Positions 54,812 to 64,000 of a stretch of DNA of 64,000 bases are shown here, one piece after another. The stretch comes from Janthinobacterium sp. 17J80-10. GTDB taxonomy: Bacteria > Pseudomonadota > Gammaproteobacteria > Burkholderiales > Burkholderiaceae_D. The DNA is taken from positions 1,798,001 to 1,862,000 of the forward strand of contig NZ_CP035311.1 in the NCBI RefSeq assembly GCF_004114795.1, given 5' to 3'. Made by a program: the position numbers and the translations under genes. The notes beneath the pieces are model-generated. The model made no database searches and was not told where the DNA came from. It saw only the letters and a program-made list of their open reading frames with translations. Position 1 is the first letter of the stretch. Every line of letters begins with the position of its first letter.

Positions 54812-57244
54812 ATGCAATTTTCCGAAAAATGGCTGCGCACGATGGTCGATCCGAAGATGACTTCGGATGAACTGGCGCATCTGCTGACGATGTCGGGCCT
54901 GGAAGTCGAGGAAGTCGAGCCGGTAGCCCAGCCTTTCTCGAACGTGGTGGTGGCCAAGGTGCTGGAAATCGCCAAGCACCCCAATGCCGATCGCCTGAAC
55001 GTGTGCCAGGTCGATGCCGGCACCGGTACGCTGTTGAATATCGTGTGCGGTGCGCCCAATGTGCGCGTCGGCATGAAGGTGGCGTGCGCCATGGCTGGCG
55101 CCGTGCTGCCGCCGGGCGACGATGGCAAGGCCTTCGAGATCAAGGTTGGCCAGTTGCGTGGTGTCGAGTCGCAGGGCATGTTGTGCTCGGCACGCGAATT
55201 GCGCCTGTCGGAGGAAAATGCGGGCCTGATGGATCTGCCGGAAGATGCGCCGGTCGGACAGAACTTCCGCGATTACTATCTGCTGAATGATCTCAAGTTC
55301 ACCATCAAGCTGACACCGAACAAGGCCGATTGCCTGTCGGTGCTGGGCGTGGCGCGCGAAGTCGCGGCATTGACCGGCATGCCGCTGAAGGCGCCGACCT
55401 TCACTGCGGTGGCAGTCAATTCGGCTGAAAAGCTGCCGGTGAAAGTCTCGGCCCCGGACTTGTGCGGGCGTTTTTCCGGCCGCGTGATCCGCGGCGTCAA
55501 TGCCAAGGCAGCCACACCGGATTGGATGAAGCGACGTCTCGAGCGCAGCGGCCAGCGTTCGATTTCCGCGCTGGTGGATATCTCCAACTACGTGATGCTG
55601 GAACTGGGCCGTCCGACCCACGTGTTTGACCTCGACAAGATCGAAGGTGGCCTGGAGGTGCGCTGGGGTAAGCAGGGCGAGTCCGTGAAGCTTTTGAACG
55701 GCAATACCGTCGACGTGGACGACTGGGTGGGCGTGATCGCCGATGGTCGCGGTGTCGAGGCATTGGCCGGCATCATGGGCGGCGACGATACAGCCGTTAC
55801 GCTGGAAACCACGCAAAACATTTATGTGGAAGCCGCGTTCTGGTGGCCCAATGCCATCCAGGGGCGTGCGCGCCGCTACAATTTTTCGACCGATGCGGCG
55901 CACCGTTTCGAGCGCGGCGTCGATTTTGCGACCACCGTCGAGCACCTCGACCGCATTACCGCGCTGATCGTGGAAATCTGCGGCCAGAAGGACCACACGC
56001 AGGTTGGCCCGGTGGATGACCAGGTCATCAACCTGCCTGCACGCAAGCCCGTGCATGTGCGCACCGCACGCGCCGTGAAAGTGATCGGCGTGCCGCTGAC
56101 GGCGGCGCAGATCGCCGATATCTTCACGCGCCTGGGCCTGGAATTCACCGCCACGGACGATGGCTTCGATGTCACGCCGCCGTCTTACCGCTTCGATATC
56201 GAGATCGAGGAAGACCTGATCGAAGAAATCGCACGCGTCTATGGTTTCGAAAATATCCCGGCATTGCCGCCGGTGGCCGCCAATGAAATGCGCATCCCGC
56301 CGGAAAACCGCCGTTCGCTGTTTGCCGTGCGCCGCCTGCTGGCGGACCTGGATTACCAGGAAGTAGTGAATTACAGCTTTGTCGAGGAAGCCTGGGAAGC
56401 CGATTTCAGCGGCAATATGAACCCGATCCGCCTGCTGAATCCGATCGCCAGCCAGATGAGCGTCATGCGTTCGTCGCTGATTGCCAGCCTGGTCGCCAAT
56501 GTGCGTTACAACCTGAACCGCAAGGTCAGCCGCATACGTGTATTCGAGACCGGCGCCGTCTTCCTGCGCAACCCGGCCGCCAGGGACGGCGACCTTGCCG
56601 TGGCCGGCTTTGATCAGCCCAAGCGGGTCGCGGCGCTGGCGTATGGTCCGGTGGTCGAGGAGCAATGGGGACAGCCTTCGCGCAACGTCGATTTCTTTGA
56701 TGTGAAAGCCGATCTGGAAGCCTTGTTCGCGCCGCAACAGCTGCGTTTTACCAAGGCCGAGCACGCTGCCTTGCATCCCGGACGTTCGGCGCAGATTTCG
56801 CTCGATGGCAAAGACATCGGCTTTGTCGGGGAATTGCATCCGCGCTGGCAACAGAAATATGGCTTGTCGCTGGCGCCTGTCGTGTTTGAAGTTGATGCGG
56901 ATGCCTTGCAGTCGCGTCAGGTGCCTGCGTACCAGGAAATTTCCAAATTCCCCGCCGTGACGCGCGATTTGGCCCTGGTCGTGCCACAGGCGCTGCCGGC
57001 ACAGGATCTGATCGACACTTTCCTTGCCGAAAAGACAGCGAATGCGCAGTGCGGCATTGTGCAAGCCATTGTTTTATTTGATGAATATCGCGGCAAAGGG
57101 CTGGAAAACAACGAAAAAAGTCTTGCTTTCCGGGTCACCTTGCAAGATACTCAAACTACCCTGCAGGACGACAAAGTGGAAGCGGCAGTCGCTGCGCTAC
57201 TGGCTGCCGTCACAAAAAAGCATGACGCGAAATTGCGTACCTGA
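54812..57244 (+). CDS. pheT: Phenylalanyl-tRNA synthetase beta subunit
   Basis: Beta subunit, 810 residues. The opening [14 protein letters not shown] is the family start. The EMAP-like tRNA-binding fold ([20 protein letters not shown]), B3/4 editing domain, B5 domain ([20 protein letters not shown]), core catalytic-like domain, and C-terminal FDX-ACB anticodon domain ([16 protein letters not shown] ... [20 protein letters not shown]) follow in order. It binds and edits tRNA-Phe and pairs with pheS. Confidence 0.97.
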   Translation: MQFSEKWLRTMVDPKMTSDELAHLLTMSGLEVEEVEPVAQPFSNVVVAKVLEIAKHPNADRLNVCQVDAGTGTLLNIVCGAPNVRVGMKVACAMAGAVLPPGDDGKAFEIKVGQLRGVESQGMLCSARELRLSEENAGLMDLPEDAPVGQNFRDYYLLNDLKFTIKLTPNKADCLSVLGVAREVAALTGMPLKAPTFTAVAVNSAEKLPVKVSAPDLCGRFSGRVIRGVNAKAATPDWMKRRLERSGQRSISALVDISNYVMLELGRPTHVFDLDKIEGGLEVRWGKQGESVKLLNGNTVDVDDWVGVIADGRGVEALAGIMGGDDTAVTLETTQNIYVEAAFWWPNAIQGRARRYNFSTDAAHRFERGVDFATTVEHLDRITALIVEICGQKDHTQVGPVDDQVINLPARKPVHVRTARAVKVIGVPLTAAQIADIFTRLGLEFTATDDGFDVTPPSYRFDIEIEEDLIEEIARVYGFENIPALPPVAANEMRIPPENRRSLFAVRRLLADLDYQEVVNYSFVEEAWEADFSGNMNPIRLLNPIASQMSVMRSSLIASLVANVRYNLNRKVSRIRVFETGAVFLRNPAARDGDLAVAGFDQPKRVAALAYGPVVEEQWGQPSRNVDFFDVKADLEALFAPQQLRFTKAEHAALHPGRSAQISLDGKDIGFVGELHPRWQQKYGLSLAPVVFEVDADALQSRQVPAYQEISKFPAVTRDLALVVPQALPAQDLIDTFLAEKTANAQCGIVQAIVLFDEYRGKGLENNEKSLAFRVTLQDTQTTLQDDKVEAAVAALLAAVTKKHDAKLRT

Positions 57245-57265
57245 TGCAGGAGGGGGAGTTTTAGC

Positions 57266-57679
57266 ATGAATGACGTGACTTCAGCCGAATTTCAATCGAT
57301 TCTGACTGCTGACCTGAACCGGGCAATGCTGGAGGCCCGGGCGCGTTCGCAGGCTGAAAAAGACTTGCCGACACTGACCAAGGCTGAGTTGGCCGAATTG
57401 CTGTTCGAGCAAGTCGGTTTGAACAAGCGCGAGGCCAAGGATATGGTGGAAACCTTCTTTGACGAAATCCGCAATGCCCTGGAGCGCGGCGAATCGGTCA
57501 AGCTTTCCGGCTTTGGCAATTTCCAGTTGCGCGACAAGCCGCAGCGCCCTGGCCGTAATCCGAAAACGGGCGAAGAAATTCCCATTACGGCGCGCCGTGT
57601 GGTCACTTTCCACGCCAGCCAGAAGCTCAAGGGCATGGTGGAAGACACCAGCCGCCAGCCGCTTGCCAGCATTGCCTGA
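57266..57679 (+). CDS. ihfA: Integration host factor alpha subunit
   Basis: DNA-bending HU/IHF-family protein, 137 residues. The core is standard: [20 protein letters not shown], the [12 protein letters not shown] strand, and the DNA-intercalating arm [20 protein letters not shown] with its Pro. There is an extra N-terminal stretch of about 35 residues compared with the roughly 100-residue E. coli protein. GGAGGGGGAG 7 bases before the ATG supports the long start. The place directly after pheT is conserved across proteobacteria. Confidence 0.95.
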   Translation: MNDVTSAEFQSILTADLNRAMLEARARSQAEKDLPTLTKAELAELLFEQVGLNKREAKDMVETFFDEIRNALERGESVKLSGFGNFQLRDKPQRPGRNPKTGEEIPITARRVVTFHASQKLKGMVEDTSRQPLASIA

Positions 57680-57687
57680 GTTAGTGC

Positions 57688-58089
57688 ATGAACGATCGCA
57701 CCATCCTTAAGCCTGAAGTGGCGGTGTTGCCGCCGATTCCCGCCAAGCGTTATTTCACGATAGGCGAGGTGAGCGAATTGTGCGGCGTCAAGCCCCATGT
57801 CCTGCGCTACTGGGAACAGGAATTTACCCAGCTAAAGCCGGTCAAGCGCCGCGGCAACCGCCGCTACTACCAGCATCATGAAGTGCTGCTGATCCGTCGC
57901 ATTCGTGAATTGCTTTACGAACAGGGATTTACCATCAGTGGTGCGCGCAACAAACTGGAGAATTCTGCGCTGGTAACTGCCCGTGTCCCTGATCCCGGTC
58001 CTGCCGATGGCGGAGCAAGGTTTGGCAACGTGGCGGCCTTGCGTGTCGAGTTGTTGGCAATCATGGAATTGCTGAAGCCGGCATCCTGA
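57688..58089 (+). CDS. MerR-family regulator of the ihfA-linked type
   Basis: A 133-residue MerR-type protein. The winged-helix domain reads FTIGEVSELCGVKPHVLRYW then EQEFTQLKPVKRRGNRRYY, and the last 40 residues lack the cysteine or hydrophobic effector-binding region of metal or drug sensors. It is 8 bases after ihfA, an arrangement common in proteobacteria, where this gene has no agreed target. A transcriptional role linked to stress or translation is possible but unproved. Confidence 0.88.
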   Translation: MNDRTILKPEVAVLPPIPAKRYFTIGEVSELCGVKPHVLRYWEQEFTQLKPVKRRGNRRYYQHHEVLLIRRIRELLYEQGFTISGARNKLENSALVTARVPDPGPADGGARFGNVAALRVELLAIMELLKPAS

Positions 58090-58254
58090 ATCGATAGTTG
58101 CCGTCTGACACGTCCCTGCAGCACCCAATCATTTCCACTGCGCTTGCCCCAACCTGCGGGAAATATGAGCGCGGACAATTAGTCTGATAAAAACAGTTGT
58201 ATCGTTAAAACTCCGGTCGGCAGTTCGAGCCATTTCGCTGGATTGGAGTTAAAA

Positions 58255-58485
58255 ATGACCTCAGACGAAATTGTTAGCGAAATCAGCCAGAAAAACCGTG
58301 CAGCGTTTTCCGCACATGACGACTGCCAGTTGCTGACGCGCGAACAGGTGCTCTACCTGATGGATGCCGCAGCGATGCGCGGCTTCCAATTTGGCAGCAA
58401 TGTTGCCTTGTCGATGGTGCAGGGGGCCTTGCTGCTGCAACTCGTTCGCTTGCCGCAGCTCGATAACAAGCCTCGCACTGGTTGA
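58255..58485 (+). CDS. Small protein of unknown function
   Basis: A 76-residue protein starting at ATG 58255, with GGAG at 58245. No family is recognised. The sequence has an acidic N-terminus (MTSDEIVSEISQ), a helix LLTREQVLYLMDAAAMRGFQ, and a moderately hydrophobic stretch NVALSMVQGALLLQLVRL that is borderline for a membrane helix. It follows a 165-base gene-free spacer after the MerR gene, and its stop is 4 bases from the convergent unknown gene. Confidence 0.6.
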   Translation: MTSDEIVSEISQKNRAAFSAHDDCQLLTREQVLYLMDAAAMRGFQFGSNVALSMVQGALLLQLVRLPQLDNKPRTG

Positions 58486-58489
58486 GAAA

Positions 58490-59149
58490 TCAGGCTTTTT
58501 TCTGGGCGCGCGCCAGCGATTTGAAAGCCAGGGTTTTCTCCTTGGCGCTGTCACGTCCCATCACATCCAGACTGACCAGGATCGCAATTGCGCCTTCGAT
58601 ACGGCCAATGGCGCGCTCCGGTTCCAGGTGGTCGAGCGCCTTGGTCGTGCGGTCGAGCAGGTCTTCATAGGCCCTTTCCATCGCGGCGCCGGAATGCAGT
58701 ACGGTAGTGCCGGCGCCGCCATCGACCAGGCTGGCGACATTTTTTTGATAATAGGTAAAGACATCCTGCAGACGCTTGACATACTGCTGCGGCAAGTCGA
58801 AACGCCGTGCCAGTTCTTGCGCGAGGTCATGGGCGGGTTTTTCAACCGGCGTTGCGTCGCCGGCGACATTGGCCAGGCATAGGCCATGCACATGCATGCT
58901 GGTGACAAGTTGCTCGATTGCCGAAAACACGCGCATGTGGCTGATTTCTTCTGCCGAAACCGGTGTCGTTCCAGTCAGTCGTTCACTTACCCAGTGGTCA
59001 AAGGAGGGCGGAGACGATTGACGGCCTTGCAGAGCCCATGCTGCGGCCATTTTTTCATAGTCATCCTGCAGTTTTTTATGTTCTGTTTCGCTGATCGTGA
59101 TATTGACTGCTGGCATAGGGTCTAAGGATGAATGGGCGTGAATGTCCAT
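58490..59149 (-). CDS. Conserved-looking soluble protein of unknown function
   Basis: A 219-residue protein without signal peptide or membrane helices. An N-terminal segment ISETEHKKLQDDYEKMAAAW reads as a helix. The centre has VFSAIEQLVTSMHVHGLCLA, with two histidines, and the rest is helical with charged patches (QQYVKRLQDVFTYYQKNVAS, RAIGRIEGAIAILVSLDVMG). ATG 59149 is taken as start, while 59116 (MPAVNITISE) is a possible shorter one; neither has a strong ribosome binding site. I do not recognise the family. It is divergent from the DksA/TraR-type gene. Confidence 0.65.
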   Translation of the reverse strand: MDIHAHSSLDPMPAVNITISETEHKKLQDDYEKMAAAWALQGRQSSPPSFDHWVSERLTGTTPVSAEEISHMRVFSAIEQLVTSMHVHGLCLANVAGDATPVEKPAHDLAQELARRFDLPQQYVKRLQDVFTYYQKNVASLVDGGAGTTVLHSGAAMERAYEDLLDRTTKALDHLEPERAIGRIEGAIAILVSLDVMGRDSAKEKTLAFKSLARAQKKA

Positions 59150-59216
59150 ATTTTATCCGCACCGGGCAGGTTCACCAACTATCCGATAGCCGGCAAACAC
59201 ACACCGGCGGGCAGGA

Positions 59217-59270
59217 ACACCCTTACTTGCGCCATGTCACATGAGGGTGTCGCCCGGATGCGCCATCCGG
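59217..59270 (+). promoter_or_regulatory. Hairpin-rich leader upstream of the DksA/TraR-type gene
   Basis: ACACCCT (59217-59223) and AGGGTGT (59244-59250) enclose CATG...CATG, and then CCGGAT (59254-59259) and ATCCGG (59265-59270) form a second stem. They lie about 100 bases before the start. No T-run follows, so these may be operators or mRNA structure. Confidence 0.35.
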
Positions 59271-59366
59271 CACGCGAGCGTGCACAATTCAAGGCATTAA
59301 AACATGCCTCCGGATTGCATTCCGTCGCCGGCTTTTCCAGTCATCCTAATTTCGGAAACATGTGCC

Positions 59367-59759
59367 ATGACAGACTTAAGTACCGAGCAGATCGCCGAGC
59401 TGAAAAATATCCTGCAGGCGCGGGAACACGCCTTGCGCGAGGATATCCGGCGTGAAGTGGCGCAGCAGGACGATTATGCCGATGTTGCCAGCGAAGCGCC
59501 CGACGCGGGCGATTCTTCCTTCGCCGACCTTTCGGTCGATCTGGGCAATGCCGCAGTGGGCCGCGACATGGGCGAATTGCGGGCAATACAGCATGCCTAT
59601 GAGCGCATCGACAATGGCAAGTACGGGGAATGCGTCGACTGCGGCTACGATATCCCGTATGAACGGCTGCAGGTCCAGCCGACTGCGGAGCGCTGCGCGC
59701 CGTGCCAGATGCAGCATGAAAAGACCCACATCGATCCCGGCAGGGGTTCCAGCATGTAG
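59367..59759 (+). CDS. DksA/TraR-family zinc-finger protein
   Basis: A 130-residue protein with an N-terminal helical hairpin and a C-terminal C4 zinc finger, CVDCGYDIPYERLQVQPTAE then RCAPC, the DksA/TraR pattern. Family members bind the RNA polymerase secondary channel and modulate initiation, with or without ppGpp. The tip acidic residues (SEAPDAGDSSFADLSVDLGN) and the length resemble short DksA-like or TraR-like proteins rather than the 150-residue housekeeping DksA. ATG 59367 is used since the frame upstream lacks a ribosome binding site. Confidence 0.87.
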   Translation: MTDLSTEQIAELKNILQAREHALREDIRREVAQQDDYADVASEAPDAGDSSFADLSVDLGNAAVGRDMGELRAIQHAYERIDNGKYGECVDCGYDIPYERLQVQPTAERCAPCQMQHEKTHIDPGRGSSM

Positions 59760-59841
59760 GGGTGACAAGGCAGGCAGCGCATGCGTGGGTCGACTTTTCA
59801 TTACAATAGGTGCTCTGCCCATATTCCCGGAAAGTCGATCC

Positions 59842-62343
59842 ATGCTGCTGCAAGCCCTGCGGATGACCGCGCGCGACTGGCGCGCCGGTGAGCTGCGTTT
59901 TCTGATGCTGTCCCTGATTGTTGCTGTAGCCGCGCTTTCGTCGGTCGGTTTTTTCGTCGACCGCATGCGCGCCGGCTTGCAGCGCGATGCCCACCAACTG
60001 TTGGGCGGTGACCTGGTGATCAATGCCGACCAGCCCGTTGCGCCCGCCTGGCGCGCAGAGGCGGAGCGGCGCGGTCTGGCGCTCGCCGAGACGGTGGCGT
60101 TTCCCAGCATGGCGCTGGCAGGCAAGGGCGCGCAATCGGTTTCGCAACTGGTGTCTGTCAAGGGCGTTTCCCCTGGCTATCCCTTGCGTGGTCGCGTCTC
60201 GGTAGCTGCGCAGCCGGACGGACCTGCGAGGGCGGCCGACGGTATCCCCGCGCCAGGCACGGTCTGGGTGGATCCCGCCCTTCTGGGCGGCTTGAAAGTG
60301 GCGGTGGGCGACAGCCTGCAACTCGGGGACAAGCGTTTTACCATCGGTCGCGTGATTGCCGTCGAGCCTGACCGCGGCGCCGCTTTCATGAATTTTGCCC
60401 CTCGCGTGCTGTTGTCACTGTCCGACCTGGCCGCAACGGGCCTGGTGCAGGATGGCTCGCGCGTGACGTACCGCCTGCTTCTGGCCGGGCCTGCGGACGA
60501 GGTCAAGGCTTACCAGCGCTGGCTGAAAACGGCAATGGACGGCGCCAACGCCAAGGGCGTGCGGCTGGAGTCGCTGGAGTCGGGCCGCCCGGAAATGCAG
60601 TCGACCCTGGAGCGTGCCGAACAATTCCTTTCGCTGGTAGGCCTTCTGACAGCCATGCTGGCCGCGGTTGCGGTGGCGATGGCGGCGCGCCGCTTCATGT
60701 TGCGCCATGTCGACACCTGCGCGATGCTGCGCTGCCTGGGCATGCCGCAAGGACAGGTTACCGCATTATTTCTGGCCGAGTTCATCATGATCGGCATGCT
60801 CGGCAGCGCGCTGGGCGTGCTGGCCGGCTTCGGCGCGCACTTCGTGCTGCTTGAATGGCTGGGCACGCTGGTCAGCAGCGATTTGCCGCCGGTCGGCTGG
60901 CTGCCGGCCGTGCAGGGGCTGGCGACAGGGATGTTGCTGCTGACCGGTTTTGCCATGCCGCCGATTTTGCAGCTGCGCGAGGTGCCGCATAACCGCGTGA
61001 TCCGGCGCGAGCAGGATGCGCCCAAGCCGCTGACGCTGGTGACTTACCTGCTGGGGCTGGGGGCGTTTACCGCCTTGCTGCTTTGGCAAGCCGGTAACCT
61101 GACGCTGGGTTTGCTGACTGCCGGCGGCTTTTTGGGAGGCATGGCGGTGTTCGCCCTGGTCGGCTGGGCGGCCGTGCAGGCATTGCGCCCTTTGCGCGGG
61201 CTAATGCCGACTGCTGCATGGCGCTTTGCCCTGACCGGCTTGCAGCGACGCACGGGCGCTACCGTGATCCAGGTGGTCGCGCTGGCGCTGGGATTGATGG
61301 CATTGCTGTTGTTGACCGTGATCCGTGGCGACCTGGTGGATGCCTGGCACCAGTCCACGCCGGCAGATGCGCCAAACCGCTTCATCATCAATATTCAGCC
61401 GGAACAGAAAGCCGATATCGCCGAGCGCCTGCGCAGCATCGGCGCGGCGGATGCCGAACTGTACCCGATGATCCGCGGACGCCTGGTCGAAGTCAACGGC
61501 GCCACGGTCAAGGGCGACAGCTACGCTGACGACCGCGCGCAGCGCCTGGTGAACCGTGAATTCAACCTTTCCACGATGGCGGCGGCGCCGCCGCAGAACC
61601 GCGTCGTCGCCGGCCGCTGGTATGACGACGGCAAGCCCGAGGCATCGGTCGAAGAAGGCCTGGCCAAGACACTGAGCCTGAAGCTGGGCGATATGCTGAC
61701 TTTCGACATCGGCGGGCAGTTGGCATCGGCGCAGATCACCAGCCTGCGCAAGCTGGAATGGGGCTCGATGCGCGTGAACTTCTTCGTGATCATGAATCCG
61801 TCGCTGATGCAGGAGATGCCGCAAACCTGGATCACCGCGTTCCACCTGCCGGCAAGCCGGGAAAGCTTTGTCAACGAGCTGACGCGCGACTTTCCCAACC
61901 TGACGGTGGTCGATGTCGGCAGCATCATCCGCCAGTTGCAGGCAGTAATCGACCAGGCGGTGGTGGCCGTGGAGTTCCTGTTTCTTTTCACCCTGGCCGC
62001 TGGCGTCCTGGTGTTGTATGCCGCGCTGGTCGGCTCGCAGGACGAGCGCACGCGCGAGGCGGGGCTTTTGCGCGCGCTGGGCGCGACGCGCAGCCAGTTG
62101 TCACAGGCGCAATGGATCGAGTTTGCGCTGGTCGGCGGCCTGGCCGGCCTGCTTGCCGCCAGCGGCGCGGCCGCGGTCGGCTGGATGCTGGCACGCTTTG
62201 TCTTCAAATTCGAGTGGATGTTCGACCCCTCGGTCTGGCTGGCCGGCCTGGCAGTCGGCATTGCCTGCGCCTTCATCGGCGGCTGGATCGGCTTGCGCAA
62301 CGTGTTGCGGCAGCCACCGCTGCAGACCCTGCGGGAAGCATGA
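59842..62343 (+). CDS. FtsX-like ABC transporter permease (YbbP type)
   Basis: Large integral membrane protein of 833 residues with two FtsX/MacB repeats. A first helix (FLMLSLIVAVAALSSVGFFV) is followed by an extracytoplasmic domain. Three-helix FtsX repeats are seen at about 265-400 (FLSLVGLLTAMLAAVAVAMA) and near the end (FLFLFTLAAGVLVLYAALVG, VGGLAGLLAASGAAAVGWML). The YbbP relatives usually work with the ATPase YbbA in lipoprotein, peptide or toxin export; no ATPase gene is adjacent here. ATG 59842 is taken because the upstream open frame is the shadow of the zinc-finger gene. Confidence 0.9.
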   Translation: MLLQALRMTARDWRAGELRFLMLSLIVAVAALSSVGFFVDRMRAGLQRDAHQLLGGDLVINADQPVAPAWRAEAERRGLALAETVAFPSMALAGKGAQSVSQLVSVKGVSPGYPLRGRVSVAAQPDGPARAADGIPAPGTVWVDPALLGGLKVAVGDSLQLGDKRFTIGRVIAVEPDRGAAFMNFAPRVLLSLSDLAATGLVQDGSRVTYRLLLAGPADEVKAYQRWLKTAMDGANAKGVRLESLESGRPEMQSTLERAEQFLSLVGLLTAMLAAVAVAMAARRFMLRHVDTCAMLRCLGMPQGQVTALFLAEFIMIGMLGSALGVLAGFGAHFVLLEWLGTLVSSDLPPVGWLPAVQGLATGMLLLTGFAMPPILQLREVPHNRVIRREQDAPKPLTLVTYLLGLGAFTALLLWQAGNLTLGLLTAGGFLGGMAVFALVGWAAVQALRPLRGLMPTAAWRFALTGLQRRTGATVIQVVALALGLMALLLLTVIRGDLVDAWHQSTPADAPNRFIINIQPEQKADIAERLRSIGAADAELYPMIRGRLVEVNGATVKGDSYADDRAQRLVNREFNLSTMAAAPPQNRVVAGRWYDDGKPEASVEEGLAKTLSLKLGDMLTFDIGGQLASAQITSLRKLEWGSMRVNFFVIMNPSLMQEMPQTWITAFHLPASRESFVNELTRDFPNLTVVDVGSIIRQLQAVIDQAVVAVEFLFLFTLAAGVLVLYAALVGSQDERTREAGLLRALGATRSQLSQAQWIEFALVGGLAGLLAASGAAAVGWMLARFVFKFEWMFDPSVWLAGLAVGIACAFIGGWIGLRNVLRQPPLQTLREA

Positions 62344-62387
62344 CTGCGGTGACCACGGCGGTGGCCCGATAGGCTATCATTGCTGCC

Positions 62388-62792
62388 ATGAGCACTGAAG
62401 ACGAATCGCAACAGCCCATCCCCTACGATCTGATCGGCGGGGCAGATAAATTACGGGAACTGGTAGACCGTTTCTATGACCTGATGGATCTGGAAGCGGA
62501 ATTCGCCGCTATCCGCGCCATGCATCCAACGCCGCTGGACAGTTCGCGCGACAAGCTTTTCTGGTTTCTGTCGGGCTGGCTGGGCGGGCCGAGCTTGTAC
62601 ATCGAACAATTCGGCCATCCGCGCCTGCGTGCCCGCCACCTGCCATTCGCCATCGCCTCGGACGAGCGCGACCAGTGGCTGCGCTGCATGGCCTGGGCCA
62701 TGCAGGAAGTCGGCGTCGAGCAATCGCTGCAAGAGCGGCTGATGCAGTCTTTCTACCAGACTGCCGACTGGATGCGCAATACGCCGGGCTGA
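62388..62792 (+). CDS. Group II truncated hemoglobin
   Basis: A 134-residue 2-on-2 hemoglobin (TrHbO). It has the YDLIGGADKLRELVDRFYDL start, the FWFLSGWLGGPSLYIEQFGH turn, the proximal His in LRARHLPFAI, and a conserved Trp pair in WLRCMAWAMQEVG. Such proteins bind oxygen, NO or sulfide, and roles in oxidative or nitrosative stress are known in the family. The gene begins 44 bases after the permease and is followed by rmuC, with a small inverted repeat in the spacer. Confidence 0.93.
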   Translation: MSTEDESQQPIPYDLIGGADKLRELVDRFYDLMDLEAEFAAIRAMHPTPLDSSRDKLFWFLSGWLGGPSLYIEQFGHPRLRARHLPFAIASDERDQWLRCMAWAMQEVGVEQSLQERLMQSFYQTADWMRNTPG

Positions 62793-62838
62793 ATGCGGCG
62801 CAACCTGTCTTTAAACAGAAATCTCACATAGCGTTTTC

Positions 62839-64000
62839 ATGAGCCTTACAGAAATCATCCTCCTGTCGCTGGTTGTCGTTATCGCCATCCTGCAAGTCCT
62901 GTTGTTCCTGCGTGCGAAAGGCGGCGATCTGGCGCCGCGCCTGGCAGAACTGCAGGAAAATTTACGTGCGCACCAGCAGCAGACCAGCGAGCGCATCGAG
63001 CGGGAATTGCGCGCCCAGGTGCAGACGTCAGGTCAGGGAACACGCCTGGAATTATCGGGAAACCTCGCGCAGTTCCAGCAAGCCTTGACGGCGCAGATGA
63101 CCAGCGTCGCCACGATCCAGAATAACCAGATCGATAGCTTTGCCCAGCAGCTTGCCAAGCTCAACGAAGTCAATGCGCAGCAGCTCGAAGGCATGCGCCA
63201 GGCGCTGGTGCAGCAGGCCCAGGCTGGACGCGAGGAGCAGTCCGCTTCACTGAAGCGTTTTGGCGATACGCTCAACCAGAGCCTGGCGGCGCTGACCGAA
63301 TCCAATGCCCAGCGCATGCTGGAGGTGCGCGGCACCCTGGAGACCAAGATCCGCGAACTGCAGAACGACAATGGTCAGCGCCTGGAAGAAATGCGCAAGA
63401 CCGTCGATGAAAAACTCCATGCGACGCTGGAGCAGCGTCTGGGCGAATCCTTCAAGCTGGTGTCGGACCGGCTCGAGAAAGTGCACCAGGGCCTGGGCGA
63501 GATGCAGCAGCTGGCCATCGGCGTGGGCGACCTGAAGCGGGTGCTGACGAATGTGAAGACGCGCGGCACCTGGGGCGAAGTACAGCTGGAAATGCTGCTA
63601 GAGCAGATGCTGACGGTGGACCAGTATGCCAAGAATGTCGAAACCATTCCGGGCAGCGGCGCGCGCGTCGAGTTTGCCATCAAGTTGCCCGGACAGGAAG
63701 AGGGACAGGTGCCGGTGTGGATGCCGATCGACGCCAAGTTCCCCAAGGAACAGTACGAGCGCCTGGTGGAAGCGGCCGAACATGCCGATGCCGAGGGCGT
63801 GGCCAACGCAGGCCGTGAGCTGGAGCGCGTCGTGCGCACGGAAGCCAGGACGATCGCGGAAAAATACCTGTCGCCACCGCTGACCACGGATTTCGCCATC
63901 CTGTTTCTGCCAACGGAAGGCCTGTATGCCGAGGTCATGCGCCGCCCGGGCCTGGCCGATGATTTGCAACGCAGTTGCCGCGTTTGCATTTCCGGCCCGT
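62839..64000 (+). CDS. rmuC: DNA recombination protein RmuC, 3' end cut by window edge
   Basis: RmuC limits sequence inversions and is predicted to be membrane-anchored. 387 codons are visible before the right edge. The N-terminus is a membrane helix (ILLSLVVVIAILQVLLFL), followed by long coiled coils (Gln-rich, about 40-220) and the start of the PD-(D/E)XK-like nuclease domain with the family motif NVKTRGTWGEVQLEMLLEQM and MPIDAKFPKEQYERLVEA. The ATG at 62839 is 46 bases after the hemoglobin stop. Confidence 0.93.
   Translation, partial: MSLTEIILLSLVVVIAILQVLLFLRAKGGDLAPRLAELQENLRAHQQQTSERIERELRAQVQTSGQGTRLELSGNLAQFQQALTAQMTSVATIQNNQIDSFAQQLAKLNEVNAQQLEGMRQALVQQAQAGREEQSASLKRFGDTLNQSLAALTESNAQRMLEVRGTLETKIRELQNDNGQRLEEMRKTVDEKLHATLEQRLGESFKLVSDRLEKVHQGLGEMQQLAIGVGDLKRVLTNVKTRGTWGEVQLEMLLEQMLTVDQYAKNVETIPGSGARVEFAIKLPGQEEGQVPVWMPIDAKFPKEQYERLVEAAEHADAEGVANAGRELERVVRTEARTIAEKYLSPPLTTDFAILFLPTEGLYAEVMRRPGLADDLQRSCRVCISGP

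Noticed and set aside
54737-57064. 775-codon minus-strand frame
   Set aside because: Antisense to pheT; no protein-like motifs.
58090-58254. tRNA gene expected after the ihfA-linked MerR gene
   Set aside because: I looked for paired acceptor and T-arm sequences and found no cloverleaf; GCAGTTCGAGCC alone is not enough.

Overview
The window looks like ordinary chromosome of a GC-rich betaproteobacterium, most probably an Oxalobacteraceae member (Herminiimonas, Herbaspirillum, Janthinobacterium or Collimonas type). The inference rests on the block thrS-infC-rpmI-rplT-pheS-pheT-ihfA-merR, the block DUF3460-scpA-panC, the B12 uptake operon behind a cobalamin riboswitch, and the protein sequences as I recognise them. 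No database search was possible. No insertion sequence, CRISPR array, rRNA or tRNA gene was found.

Layout. 1-3944: sulfur assimilation, with a sulfite reductase (cut by the left edge) and a TauE/SafE exporter divergent from cysB and a small unknown gene. 4022-7474: a LysR regulator divergent from a Tat-exported aldo/keto reductase and an old-yellow-enzyme reductase. A frameshifted SDR/MFS chimera and a GIY-YIG protein whose tail runs into that debris follow. 8161-11912: an HD phosphohydrolase, a small membrane protein and a translationally coupled cheZ-cheA pair. 12089-17609: promoter, cobalamin riboswitch, then TonB receptor, binding protein, permease, ATPase and an adenosyltransferase-like protein. 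17613-20596: a bestrophin, a PEP-CTERM protein and a LuxR-type regulator.

20791-27829: an aromatic catabolic cluster (MFS importer, flavin hydroxylase, DUF2783 protein, VOC protein, fumarylacetoacetase, maleylacetoacetate isomerase, 4-hydroxyphenylpyruvate dioxygenase). It makes a near-complete homogentisate route but has no recognisable HmgA ring-cleavage enzyme; a single-domain VOC protein with a His-His-Glu triad occupies that place. 27877-35443: chromosome organisation, with the condensin operon mksF-mksE-mksB divergent from a ParA-like ATPase, then panC and scpA. 35527-41089: SulP transporter, acetyltransferase, metG and the Fe-S carrier mrp.

41350-49058: an orphan type VI secretion island (VgrG, DUF4123 adaptor, a 1007-residue VasX/BTH_I2691-like effector with C-terminal hydrophobic helices, and a membrane protein that is the likely immunity partner). 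It becomes visibly A/T-richer from about 44180. Two overlapping reading frames that may be one frameshifted gene come next.

50173-58089: the translation operon. Ahead of thrS lie a promoter, a 13-codon threonine-rich leader peptide with a ribosome binding site, and an intrinsic terminator, which together look like a transcription attenuator. infC uses an ATA start, and the rpmI ribosome binding site is buried in a hairpin. 58255-64000: two unknown genes, a DksA/TraR zinc-finger protein, an FtsX-like permease, a truncated hemoglobin and the start of rmuC.
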